64,000 nucleotides of DNA, from NCBI GenBank assembly GCA_010015745.1, contig ML978200.1, positions 1 to 64,000 of the forward strand. The letters are read 5' to 3'. The notes beneath the pieces are model-generated. The model made no database searches. It was not told the DNA's origin and saw nothing but the letters and a program-made list of their open reading frames with translations. The stretch is from Setomelanomma holmii. Lineage: Eukaryota; Ascomycota; Dothideomycetes; Pleosporales; Phaeosphaeriaceae. Both the position numbers and the translations under genes were made by a program. Below, piece by piece: positions 41,780 through 52,760 of the stretch. How positions within the stretch are numbered: position 1 is the stretch's first letter; the number at the start of each line of letters is the position of its first letter.

Positions 41780-43482
41780 ATGGCATCCGCAGTCAACACC
41801 AGTCAGGCGCCCAATATCAAGCGAGTCAGACCGGCCTCGGACTTCGAAGAGTTACAGTCCTGCTGGCTTTAATAACCTACGATCAAGGTGTGTATTGTGC
41901 GATTCATAGAACTATAGTCCATGCTGGCTGACCGCGTTATAGTCATGTATGCACTACGGAAGGGATCACTCGCAGGCCCGAAGTTCAAGATACCCTTCAT
42001 GGGACCGTTTTTACAAGCACTACATCCCAAATTCGACAATTACCTTGCACAATGGAAAAGCGGTCCCTTGAGCTGTGTCTCCGTTTTCCACAAATAAGCC
42101 AGCAAGATACCCGACTTGCCACTTTGCTCTGATATCGTTGGCTGTGTAGATTCGTCGTACTCGCCTGGAATTGCGATCTCGCGCACAAAGTCTTCAAATC
42201 CCCGGGCTACACCAAGCCATGCATCGTGCCAATCGCCCCCGACATAATAGGCTCAGACTCGTTGATCTTCCTGCAAGGCAAAGCTCATACCGAATATCGC
42301 AGAGGCCTCACTGGGCTTTTCACTAACAAAGCACTCGGTACATATTCTTTTGTGCAAGAGCATGTATATGCGGAGTATTTCGATCGATTCGTAGCAACCA
42401 CTGCTGCTAGCAACGGCAAGTCTACAAAGTTCATGGCACTTTTCCGGAAGATCAACTGCGCGCTCTCATGTCGAACGTTCTTCGGCGACTACATATCTCA
42501 GGATGCTGTCAAAAAGATTGCCAATGAATTTTATCTGATCACCGCGGCGCTCGAACTTGTTAATATACCACTTTCGATGTACATCCCATTCACGAAGACG
42601 TGGTGGGGTAAGCGAACAGCTGTTGAAGTACAAACCGAATTCACCAAGTGCGCTGCAGCATGCAAAGTCAACATGTCTACTGGGTCTGCACCAACATGCA
42701 TCGTCGATCAGTGGGTCTTGCATATGATGGAGTCCGAGAAGTACCGTTCCCGCGTCGCTACCAGCGAGGATGAAGTCCCGAAACCAACGAACCTCATTCG
42801 AACGTTCACCGACGAGGAGATTGCGCAAACACTATTTGCCTGTCTCTTCGCTTCACAGGATGCCTCGAGTAGTGCGACAACTTGGACATTCCAAATTCTC
42901 GCACAGCGGCCCGATGTTTTACAACGTATTCGAGACGAGAACTTGGCCGCCCGAAATGGCGATCGATATCGACCGTTCGAGTTGTCCATGTACGGCCACC
43001 TCACGTATACGAATGCGGTAGTCAAGGAACTTCTTCGCTACCGACCGCCAGTCATCTTCGTTCCCTACGAAGCCACGAAGCCATTTCCCTCACGCCAAAC
43101 TATACGGTCCCCAAGGCCGCCATGATAATTCCGTCGTGTTATCCCGCCCTGCACGATCCGGTCGCATACCCGAACCCCGAAGTGTTCGATCCTGATCGCT
43201 GGATAGATGGCAACGCCGAGTCGAAAACAAAGAATTGGCTGGTCTTTGGGACTGGTCCGCACGATTGTCTTGCGAGAAGATACGTTCCGCTCACTATGGC
43301 ACACATGATTGGGAAGGCGGCGTTGGAGCCGGGCTGGGTGCATCATGCTACGGAGAAGTCGGAAGAGATCCGTGTCTTTGCTACACTGTTTCTTATGGTA
43401 TGTTCAAACATGGCGTTCGAGGTGTGCAACGCTGACCACAATGAAGGATGAGTGTCCACTTACATTCACAAGACGGAGCTGA
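41780..43482 (+). pseudogene. ERG5: CYP61 (sterol C-22 desaturase) copy, broken
   Basis: Starts at ATG 41780 (MASAVNTSQAP). After a frame change near 41860 it reads LLALITYDQ, intron 41888-41942, and GPKFKIPFMGPFLQALHP with SGPLSCVSVFHK. The next intron (42094-42149) has its donor changed from GT to AT. Then come FFGDYISQDAVKKIA, FASQDASSSATTW (I-helix) and KELLRYRPPVIFVPYEAT (ExxR), a 1-nt loss near 43089, and FGTGPHDCLARRY with the haem Cys. The final intron 43398-43446 leads to DECPLTFTRRS and TGA at 43482. The blocks identify CYP61/ERG5, which makes the 22,23 double bond of ergosterol. Two frameshifts and a dead splice donor make it a pseudogene; an active copy should exist elsewhere. Confidence 0.9.
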
Positions 43483-44760
43483 GGACTAAATCGACCTTTC
43501 AAGAATTATAGCGGCCTTACGGAGCATTGTGGAGATCTCAACGCAATGGCGTGAAGCACAATCGACGTCATCAGAATTGCAGTACGCTGGTCCAAAACCA
43601 GGTTTGTTTCGATGTGATCTAAACCTATGTCGAGGTGCTTCACATTTTCGAAGGGCGACGAAGCTCGTCTTTGCTTTTCGGTAGTCACAATACATAATAC
43701 TTATACAAACCTTTCCAAGGCTGGTGATCTCGACTACCGGAATCTAGATGATGACTCGTTCTTTGAGATTCTGAAGAAGCCCTTGCTGGGTGCCTTCTAA
43801 GAAGTGTATAAACGAGCCATTCGTTTTCAAATCAGTCGCCCGAAGGCAGACTCGCCGCCATCCTGCCATGTCGTTCCTGGGCCTTCTTCAGGGCTGAGTG
43901 CCACTCTTCACTAGCGCGATCGCTAATTGGGACTAGTGGAAATAGGCTGGCGGAGACTCAGACGCATGCCTGTTCCGACACCGACCTTCATCTCTGCCCA
44001 TCAAGTGTTATCATCTGAGTAACCCCTAGAGACACGCAAAGAGAGCCTCGACGTGACGGCGTAAGCGACAAGATGCGTAACGGCATGCAGTGGCCTCCAA
44101 GGAGCACGACTCGGTAGCAAGGCGTTCATCGCAAGCCCCCCAGAATGAGATGAGCCATTCCTTCAAGGGTCATACGAAGCTCGAGACAGGAACAAGCCCC
44201 CTCCACCCTCTTGGAAGACATCGCTTCTTAACGCCATTCGAAAGGTGCCAAGGGCGGAGCTGTTGGGCTAAGAGCGCCGAGCAATCACGACATCGTCGCT
44301 GATCAGCCTGCGCACCGCTCAGAGGGCCATCTTGGGAATACCAAGACAACCTCACCAAACATCTTGTTCTACCTTCCTCTTCAGGCTCTCTTGAACCATT
44401 CAACGTCCGCTGACAATACCGCCCGTATGGACACTATGTAACCCAAGGCTGAGAACGTCAATTCGCATGACGATCGCGCAAAGTTGGGCGTTGTCAGGCG
44501 TGCTGGCAGGAACAGATTCGCAATGAATCTGTCGTGGAAGGTGCGAAGCTGCCTGTGAGCACGTCATTGCGAGGGTATATGACCTTGCGATCGCCAGGGC
44601 ACACTGGAGAACCTGCAGTTGTCCCCATCCGCTCCACTGGTTTGGTACCACGAATCGTTGTATCTGAGAAAGGACGGGTACACTAGCGACGGGTGCAACT
44701 CTATTTGCACTTCAGTCACACTCCGACGCCGTCAGAGGCACGCGTAGTGACACCGGCAAC
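43483..44760. other. Intergenic, nothing recognised
   Basis: About 1.3 kb without a coherent frame; frames to 83 codons lack domains. It contains the promoter of the permease pseudogene at its right edge. Confidence 0.4.
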
Positions 44761-46559
44761 ATGAGCACGAAGTACAATGAGGAGACCAAGGTCGCGAGGG
44801 CAGCCAGCACCGATGCCTCTCCACCTCCTAACTACGAGGATACCAGAGTACAGGAAGACAACGCATACGTCTACGATGAATCGCAGAAACTTGGGTACAC
44901 TGCAACAGTATTCGTCATCTTGAACAATGTAACGGTACAAAAGGAGGGGAGGGACTGCGCTGAATTAACTATCTGAGGTGGGCGGAGCTACATATATAGA
45001 CTGCCGCACATGAGCTATCCCAACTTGTACTAGAGTAGATCTGGGCAAGGCCCAAACCGTTACAAACAAGATGATTGGGACCGGAAGTACGTATTCGTCC
45101 CACCTCATGGCGGGTGCCTGCTGACATTGAGCACAGTCTTCTCCACGCCCTCGAGTATCTTCGCAGTGACAGGGTCTGTCGGCGTGTAGCTGTTTCTCTG
45201 GATCATCGGCGGTATCCTGACATTCTGCGGTCTCTCCGTCTTCCTAGAGTTCGGCCTGGCCAATCCCGGATCCGGCGGAGAAAAGAACTACCTTGAGCGT
45301 GTGTATCGTCACCCAAAATATGTCGCGACCTGCGTGCTTGCAGCCCAGATGCTGCTTCTCGGCTTCTCATCCGGCAACAGTCTCGCTTTTGGCCGCTACG
45401 TCCTCCTTGCTTCTGGATCCGAAGCGCCAGAGGGCTGGGCTGCGCGTGGTATCGCCATCGCTTGCGTCACGTTTTCTGTCGTGCTGCACTCCACAGCTCC
45501 GAAATGGGGCATTCGTCTTTTCAATGTGCTCGGGATTTTCAAAGTTTTCATTCTGCTCTTCATCGTCTTCTCTGGCTTTGCAGCGCTGGCTGGGCACCTG
45601 AAAGTAGAGCAGCCACATAACTTCGACAATGCTTTCGCGCTTGAGATCAGAGACGGCTACAGCGGCGGAGGAGCATATGGATACTGCCAAGCTCTTCTCC
45701 GCATCATTTACTCGTACAAGGGATGGGAGAACGCGAACTATGTGCTTGGAGAGATCCGCAACCCCAAGAAGACGCTGGCATGGAGTGCTCCTCTGGCCAT
45801 TGGCGGAACCACCATTCTCTACGTCCTCGCTAACGTCGCCTACTTTGCCGCCATTCCCAAGTCTGATCTCGCAAAGAGCGAATCATCGTTGCAGGCCTCT
45901 TCTTCCGTAATGTCTTCGGTAACAGCGCCGGTGCACGCAGTCTGCCCGCATTTGTCGCGCTGAGCAATTTGGGAAATTTTCTTGCCGTCAGCTTCGCCCA
46001 TGCACGCTTGAACCAGGAGTTTGCGAAAGAGGGTCTACTACCGTGGTCACGTTTTTGGGCTTCAAAGAAGCCCTTTGATGCTCCCGCGCCTGCTCTCTTC
46101 CTCCACTGGCTCATCACCGTCATCGTGCTTGTCGCCCCACCTGCTGGACCCGCTTACAACTTCATCACAGATCTGTACACATACCCCGGTGCCTGGATCA
46201 ATGGCTTCGTCACAGCTGGACTCATTCACTTGCACTTCAGCAAGAAAGAGCGTTGGGAGTCGCCCTGGCACACATACCTGCCAATCTCAGTGGTATACCT
46301 TGCAACCAACATCTTCCTCGCCATCGTGTCCTTCATTCCTCCAGATGGCGACAGAAATGCAGAAGGCTACCCCTGGATCGTTTTCCCTGTCGTTGGTGTT
46401 GGTGTTGGTGTCCTGCTGCTTGGCGTTCTCTACTGGTTCTGTTGGACAAAGGTGTGGCCCAAATTCGGTGGCTACAAGATCGTCAGCGAGAGGTATGAGG
46501 ATGCTGAAGGTAACGAACATATCCGCTATTTCAAAGTATACACGAAGAAGCATGAGTAG
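44761..46559 (+). pseudogene. MUP1-like high-affinity methionine permease (APC family), broken
   Basis: Exon 1 44761-44928 (MSTKYNEETKVARA) ends in TATVFVILN; intron 44929-45070; a 16-nt exon 45071-45086 encodes MIGTG; intron 45087-45136; the main exon begins with FSTPSSIFAVTGSVGV. TAG at 45187-45189 then interrupts before LFLWIIGGILTFCGLSVFLE. Later blocks GGEKNYLERVYRHPKY, FSSGNSLAFGRYVLLA and YSYKGWENANYVLGEIRNP are those of the LAT/MUP1 group. A 1-nt deletion near 45880 changes frame before FFRNVFGNSAGARSLP. The tail ends at 46559. An active protein would be a 12-TM plasma-membrane amino-acid/H+ symporter. Two independent lesions argue against sequencing error. Confidence 0.88.
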
Positions 46560-46874
46560 GATTGAGGGGAAAAACAAACTTTGGCTATTAGAGGTCCCAA
46601 GTGTGCGCGAAGTCTGTCGTAGCATCACGTCACTGTGAGCAACCAAGACACGGAATGTGCTTTAACATAGAATATCTGAGATCATCACAGTGCATCGCTC
46701 CAACTTGACATCAGATATTCAATCCTTCCAGGTAAAGGGTACATGTCCATAAAGCAATGAGACATCTTTCCGTGCTTCACAGCTGACCGAGCCTACTTCT
46801 CCCAGACCTTGTCTTTCTCCTCAGTACCGCATTCTCGATACAAGCAGACCAAGACCTTCCAAAAACCCAGCAGA
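46560..46874. other. Short intergenic spacer
   Basis: Spacer of 315 bp between the permease pseudogene and the small Cys-containing gene; contains its promoter. Nothing else seen. Confidence 0.5.
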
Positions 46875-47369
46875 ATGTCGTTTTCTACTTCCACAAGCAC
46901 CACACCAACGCCCAGCCCCACGCCATCAGTCCACCATCCTCCCTCCACAACCGACACATTACCTCCACCAGAGCCAGCATTCATTTTCCACTGGATCTGC
47001 CCACGCCCATCTTGCCACTCATGTATTCCACCAGGTCGACGCTCACACCCATCGCCGTCGAGATATTATGAGGGCTTTCAGGTACGTTTCTGCAACTTTC
47101 TAGTCGATCCTATGCTCCATAGATGCTAATGCTGCGGATAGGAAGGTGAAATCCTCGACGAGCTGGGCGAACTCGATAGTATCGGCGCGATGGCGCTAGG
47201 CAGTCCGGATCGCAGTTGGAACTGCCATCCAGGTTGTGCAGCGCGCCAAGTTCACGTGAGTTATGAGGCTCACGCGCCAGGAAGACGGGAGTGCAGCGTT
47301 GTGGATGCCGCGTGTGAGATTTGTAAACGGGTCGCTGGGAAGGGAGTGTGTGTAACTTTGATCGAGTGA
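46875..47369 (+). CDS. Small Cys-containing protein of unknown function
   Basis: Exons 46875-47081 and 47142-47369 (60-nt intron, GTACGT...ATAG) close to 144 residues from ATG 46875 (MSFSTSTSTTPTPSP). A Ser/Thr/Pro-rich N-terminus precedes FIFHWICPRPSCHSC, then the exon junction, an acidic EGEILDELGELDSIG segment, and a second Cys region (WNCHPGC, ECSVVDAACEICKRV). The paired Cys clusters suggest metal binding or disulfides. There is no signal peptide. The family is not recognised; the clean intron and frame closure support a real gene. Confidence 0.65.
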
Positions 47370-47483
47370 ACAGTCATGATTCGAAGAAAGATGTACATTT
47401 GCACATTGTCCATGTCCAGCATATGCGCAACGATCCGAAGAACAATGAAGAAACAATCATTGTTTTCTATACACATATCGTAT

Positions 47484-48908
47484 CTACATATCAAACAAGT
47501 TCATATCACGCTTCGAGTTACCACCCTTACTCCCACCCGTCGTGCAATTGACTTGTTTCTCAATCCCATCGATGCTGCCGCAAGTGTAGAGGTTGGTTCC
47601 ATTCGGGCTCAGAACGCTAATGTCTTCGATGGTAATATCCGAACACACACTCGGACTCGAACACACCAAATACCCAACCAGGGGCTGATACTTCTTGCTC
47701 GTCGTCCCGCTAAAGTGCTTAATCGTGACATCGCTAATGGTCAAATTGCTCGGGAATTGGTTGCACAAAGTGATGTTCTTCTGGCCATAGCATTGCGTAA
47801 TTTCGATTGCGTAGTCGACGTTGGATAGCACCATGGTGTCGTAGGTGATGTTCTTGACTGCGCCTGCGCCGCCGCCGCCTTGTAAGTCACCCGAGAGTGC
47901 GGACGCGGCGCCGGGCCAGACTTTGATACGTGCGCCGTCTGACGCGTTGGACATGCTGATGTTGTACACGTACACGTTCTCGACGTAATCGACTTCACCG
48001 ACGTACTGGCCGAGCGAACCGACGCTGATGCCGTGGGACCCGTTGCAGACGAGGTTTTGAACGATGATGTTGGTGCTGTTGGGCTTGAAGGAGACGCAGT
48101 CGTCGCCGTTGTCGATGTGGCTGTTCTGGATCACGATGTTGTCGGAGCGGTACGTGTCCCAGCCGTCGGTGTTTTTCGCTGTGTTGGCAGACACGCTGCC
48201 GCCGGCGATGTCGATGTTGGAGAAGACGACGTCGCTGCTGTTGGCGACGAAGTTGTACCATTGCGGGCTATAGCGGAGCTTGAGGTCCTCGATGCGGCCG
48301 CTCTTGAGGCCAATTGTGCCAAAGAGAATGGGGCGGAGGACGTAGATATTCGCCGCATAAAGATCGTACCAAACCTGACCATTTCCGTCGAGCGTGCCGC
48401 CGCCGTACACGTTGACGTCTTCTCCGCCGAGCTGGAAGAAAGTGGTCGCGTTCTGGTAAATCTGTTTGAAGGCATTGGCTTGCCAGTAGTCGGTATCGTT
48501 TGTGAATTGAATCGTTCCTTGAATATCTGGTGCTTGCGTTAGCTCAAATCATTGCAATTGAGTATACGAGATCTTACCAAGATCAATGTGCTTGAGGAAA
48601 GTCAAGTCAAGCGCCGTGCCGATCGTGAACTTCTGGTCCTTGGGAAAGACCACATGTCCGCCATTGTTGCACTCCTTGATCGTCTTCAGGATATTCGCCG
48701 AATCATCCGTCCCATTTCCATGCGCCTGCACGATACACGTCTTCGTCCGATCCGGTGACGTGGGCAACGGCTTGCAATGATGCGGCGCAACAGGATGATT
48801 CGGTCTCTTCGAAGGCGTAACCTTCTCGTTGCCTCTCACTTCATGCGGCGACGCCAACGAAGCCGTCGCCTGCAGTAAGCCGAACGTGAGAAGTTCCGAG
48901 ACACGCAT
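47484..48908 (-). CDS. Secreted polygalacturonase, exo-type (GH28)
   Basis: Exon 1 48908-48578 and exon 2 48526-47484, intron 51 nt, close to 457 residues from ATG 48908 (MRVSELLTFGLLQATASLAS, signal peptide). The GH28 catalytic motifs are all present in order: NTDGWDTY, NGDDCVSF, GSHGISVGSLG and ARIKVW, giving the three Asp, the His and the RIK substrate-binding residues. HVVFPKDQKFTIGTALDLTF and the overall length fit exo-polygalacturonases rather than shorter endo enzymes. It hydrolyses de-esterified homogalacturonan outside the cell, the product of the PME at 37.4 kb. About ten N-x-S/T sites. Intact. Confidence 0.92.
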
Positions 48909-49520
48909 GTTGATTCTTGTCCGTTGTAAACGTCCCGAGGTTGAACAAGAATAAAACTCGACCTTGTCACTCAAAAAGCTTCCCCCCGTCGACCCTTAAT
49001 ATACCCAAATTAGCCTGCATACATGCCGACCATCCCGCGGCATGGCACCCGTGCGCGCAAGATGACCAGGAGCCACCGTTGGACATGCGGAGAAATTGTT
49101 GTTTCTTATCCACGAAGATCCCCAGTTTCCTCGGAGCCACTTTGTGGCGCTAGGCGACAAGGGGCTAAGCTTTCTCCACAATTCTTTGTATCTTGGCCCA
49201 AGGATTGGTGGAAGTTCTCGTGGCCGACGAACTTGCACCGAACGTCATTACGAATCCCCGGATACTGGACAGCCTCATCGGTCCTACGTCGGCATGTCGC
49301 TGCCGTCTTGAGAAGGCGAGGGACGCGGCGAAGTCATCGATATCTTTTGCACGAGATCTTGCTGCACGCTCAGAATAGATTGGAGGACTGCACGTGGAGA
49401 GGCGCGCCATACACATTGCATAGCGCACACGCGATGGCGCACGTGTCGCACATGAAGACGGCCCGAACATTCACTATACAATTTTACCGCAGCATGCACT
49501 GACCGAGAATGACAGTACCT
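48909..49520. other. Intergenic upstream of the polygalacturonase
   Basis: Promoter region of the minus-strand GH28 gene; no gene supported. Confidence 0.5.
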
Positions 49521-51233
49521 TCACACCACCTCATCCTCCGCAATCTGCTGTCCCAGCCCCTCATACCTCCACCTCTGAAACACAGCAGCATCATCCCCAG
49601 GACACCTTTCCCCTTCACCAGCACCATTGCACGTCGCATAAGCCCCAATCAAACTCCCCACAAATGTGCCATTTCCTCCAGAAACCAATTGTGCAGAGGC
49701 CGTACCAACCTTCAGCGCTTTCTCAGGACTGTCAGCTGGCATCGCAGAAAGTTCATATGTTGAATTATTCTGTGTCGAAATCTCCAGACGAAGAGTCGAG
49801 TTCCTCCACGCAGCTGGCACGGGCACGATGTTCTCCTGTGGCACAGCGACGGGAATGTTCTGGCTCTCTACGCGGAATCTGAAGTATAGTTGTCCTGTTG
49901 AGTTTGAGCTATTCGAGTCTGCAAGGTACACGACACCGAGATCGATATGATTGACCTGAGTCAGGAAAATCGTTACACCAGCTTCGTAATTCGCAGTCCG
50001 CGGCTTGGAGGCCAGGTCTACGCTGTATTGGAACAGCGTGTCTGTCTGTCGTTGACCGATGAACGCAAGACCGCGCTGGCCGCTGAGCTCGATGGGACCA
50101 TATGGTATGCCTGTGAGATTGTTGCGCGACGGCGTGATCTGTAGTCCTTTGTCGGTAATCTGAAATGCGCCTTCGCGAGGTACACGCCAGTGTATGAGGT
50201 TGTTTGGGATACTGCTGTTCGCCGGATTAGAGTTGGACCTCCCGTTGCCGGGAATGTCGCGATTGATAGCAGGCATCGACGGCCATGCGCTCATTTTGCC
50301 TTCGACGCGTTGCAGAACGGGCCATTCGTCTTCCTCCCACGTCACGGGAAAGAGAACGGCTTCGCGACCCATAGGATACACCTCGTATGCCGGCCCGGAT
50401 CGTGTCGCAAGGCACATCCCCCACCAGCTTCCCGCTTCGTCCTGGAACAGGTCTCCGTGTCCAACTGTTTGGAAGTACTCTTGGGTGCCACGATTTGTGA
50501 GTATCGGGTTAGCATTGTATGCCTCATACGGACCAGTGATGTTCTTCGCTCGCGCAATGGTAATAGAGTGGTTGGTTGCGGTACCGCCCTCAGCGATCAT
50601 GAGATAGTAGTAGCCATCTTTCTTGTACAGATGAGGACCTTCTGGCCATACGCCTCCAGTCCCATTCCAAATGCTTACCGCTGGCTGACTCAATTCGCCT
50701 GTCTCCATATCCAGCGTCTGAAGCACGATGCCTTGCGTCGCAACATAGAGCGTACCATCATCGTCCCAGAAGAGATCAGGATCTATCTTGTCAGGGTGAA
50801 AGATCACCGGATCGCTCCACGCAGCATTATCGAACGGATCCGTTGTTTTGAAAAGGACGCCAATGATTCCCCCAGTGATTCCAAGATACTCGCAAATCAC
50901 GTAGAATTCTCCGTTGTGGTGCCGTATAGTCGCTGCAAACATGCCATCTTGCTGATTGGTCGAGTTCCAGCTTACACCAGGCAATTGCGATTCGCGATTC
51001 CAGACATGGCTGATGAGCTTCCAGTCTCTCAAGTCCTTTGACGCATAGAGAGGTAGACCGGGGAAGGCGATGAATGTCGAAGTTACACAGAAGAAAGTGT
51101 CGTCAACACGAGTGCATGACGGATCTGAATGCCATCCTGGGAGTACCGGGTTGTAGTATGTTGTGTTCGAATGCCAGAGGTTTCGGGCCAGAGCGCATAT
51201 GGCGAAATTGAAGAAATGCAATAAGGTTTTCAT
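49521..51233 (-). CDS. Secreted GH43 glycosidase (beta-xylosidase/arabinofuranosidase-like)
   Basis: 570 residues, single exon, from ATG 51233 with signal peptide MKTLLHFFNFAICALA. The five-bladed propeller domain carries NPVLPGWHSDPS (general base D37), KIDPDLFWDDDG (around D151) and VWPEGPHLYKKDG (acid E198), the GH43 triad. Residues about 350-560 form the C-terminal beta-sandwich typical of fungal GH43 xylosidases/arabinofuranosidases (RGLAFIGQRQTDTLFQYSVD, LGVVYLADS). The activity would release xylose or arabinose from arabinoxylan or arabinan side chains. Tandem on the same strand as the GH28 gene, about 0.6 kb away. Intact. Confidence 0.9.
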   Translation of the reverse strand: MKTLLHFFNFAICALARNLWHSNTTYYNPVLPGWHSDPSCTRVDDTFFCVTSTFIAFPGLPLYASKDLRDWKLISHVWNRESQLPGVSWNSTNQQDGMFAATIRHHNGEFYVICEYLGITGGIIGVLFKTTDPFDNAAWSDPVIFHPDKIDPDLFWDDDGTLYVATQGIVLQTLDMETGELSQPAVSIWNGTGGVWPEGPHLYKKDGYYYLMIAEGGTATNHSITIARAKNITGPYEAYNANPILTNRGTQEYFQTVGHGDLFQDEAGSWWGMCLATRSGPAYEVYPMGREAVLFPVTWEEDEWPVLQRVEGKMSAWPSMPAINRDIPGNGRSNSNPANSSIPNNLIHWRVPREGAFQITDKGLQITPSRNNLTGIPYGPIELSGQRGLAFIGQRQTDTLFQYSVDLASKPRTANYEAGVTIFLTQVNHIDLGVVYLADSNSSNSTGQLYFRFRVESQNIPVAVPQENIVPVPAAWRNSTLRLEISTQNNSTYELSAMPADSPEKALKVGTASAQLVSGGNGTFVGSLIGAYATCNGAGEGERCPGDDAAVFQRWRYEGLGQQIAEDEVV

Positions 51234-52454
51234 GATGAACGTTGACGATGGTTCTTCATCAAGAATGTGGCGTTCAAATTTAACCCTCCCTTGTGCTTGG
51301 CTAAGGTGCGGAGGTGTAAATCCACTAAGCTTGTCGAGGACTAAAGTTTTTCAGAAGGATGTTCGACCGGCAAAAGTCGAAATGACATTCTCCGTTTAAC
51401 CTTCGAGCATCGCTCTCGCGTAGTCAGAGATGTCTCGTCGGTACAACATCTCAAGACCGAATGGTAGTCGCTACAGTTTCGGATAATCTTTGGCGAATGC
51501 TAGATCCACATTATGCAGCTTGATGCTCACTCGTTCCTCGGAACTGCCGTCGTCCACGTAGCTTCAACTCGCAGCGGAATTTTCGGCGTCAAAAACATGC
51601 CCCGCGATTAAGTACTCACCGCTCTTGAAATTGAAGTGTGAGTGATCGTGCTCTAGCTCTGTGATTATATGTAGTCCATTTCAGGGGTAGAACACGATGT
51701 TCATGCAACAAATGGGCACGCAATCGAGATTGACGGGATTCTAACGACTAGCAAGACATAGTATTGTAATAACTCGCTGATCGGATCTGAAGTAAGCTGC
51801 AAAGGGTTTTAAAGAGCAGCAAATTTCCCGGGTCTGCGAACTTCCCTATACAGAGAGCTTCCTAGGGACCCACCACGGCGTAAAGAAGACCATTCAATCA
51901 AAGGAGCAAACGCACACTTTGAAAAGCCCAGTACTACCTCCTAGTGCTCACGTTCGTTATCCTTGAAGACTCGTGCTCTTCAGCGCCAATTCAAAGTTTA
52001 CTTGCAGATTGGCCATTTTAGTGACGTCTTATGATGCTTCTTGCATTAAGACCCGATGGCGTCGCGGCCGCCAGCTTTGTGGATGACTTGGCGACTTCCG
52101 GAGCATTTCACTGCTGCCGAAATGGAGATACGGGCCGAAGCCACAAGGGTGTGTCTGCAGGCTCACAATTTCAGTCAGCTGCCCCTCGAGGGTCGCAGCG
52201 GAAGGGCGACGACTTGTCACTTCAGACCCGTAAGCCAGCTGGCGTCCACATCGAAACGAGGCCGTCGCCTCCGAAGAAACACGTCAAGATATGAATCACA
52301 TGAAGCTTGGCCTCCCCAGCGTGATACTCGGAGTGACAAAAGCTTGAGCGTGGGGTTAATATGCGCCGCAGCTGACGTGTAACGCTCAGCTCGTCTGTCG
52401 CGTGCAGGAGAAGGTCAGGTTAAGCGAGCCAAGTCTCTTAAAGCAGCTCTGGTG
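51234..52454. other. Intergenic, left border of the transposon island
   Basis: About 1.2 kb without a coherent gene. The first few hundred bases are the promoter of the GH43 gene. Confidence 0.45.
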
Positions 52455-52505
52455 TACTGTGGTATCAGGCATAATTTTTGTAGGTGGGTCCCGGGCAACA
52501 GGGGT
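52455..52505 (+). repeat. Left 51-bp terminal inverted repeat
   Basis: Reverse complement of 58710-58760, about one mismatch. Confidence 0.85.
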
Positions 52506-52760
52506 CGTGTTCAAGTATAGTCTAAGCCTAATTCTGTCTAATATTACGTACAAACCTTAGTACTTTGTGAAACTCCTATTAGCATTAATTACTGCTTAGT
52601 ATCTTGCTAGCATACTCTTAATAAGATCTCTTAATACCTCTAACGTACTGTCACGATCAAGCCCTACGCCACTTGACCAAGAGCTACCAAAAAGGTACAG
52701 TGTGCCGATTAGGCATACTGGGCGTAGGATAGCATATATACTCGTCACACGTACTTGATA

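Noticed and set aside
17778..46559. Secondary-metabolite biosynthesis cluster
   Set aside because: No polyketide synthase, peptide synthetase, terpene cyclase or prenyltransferase is present; the P450 is a housekeeping-type CYP61.
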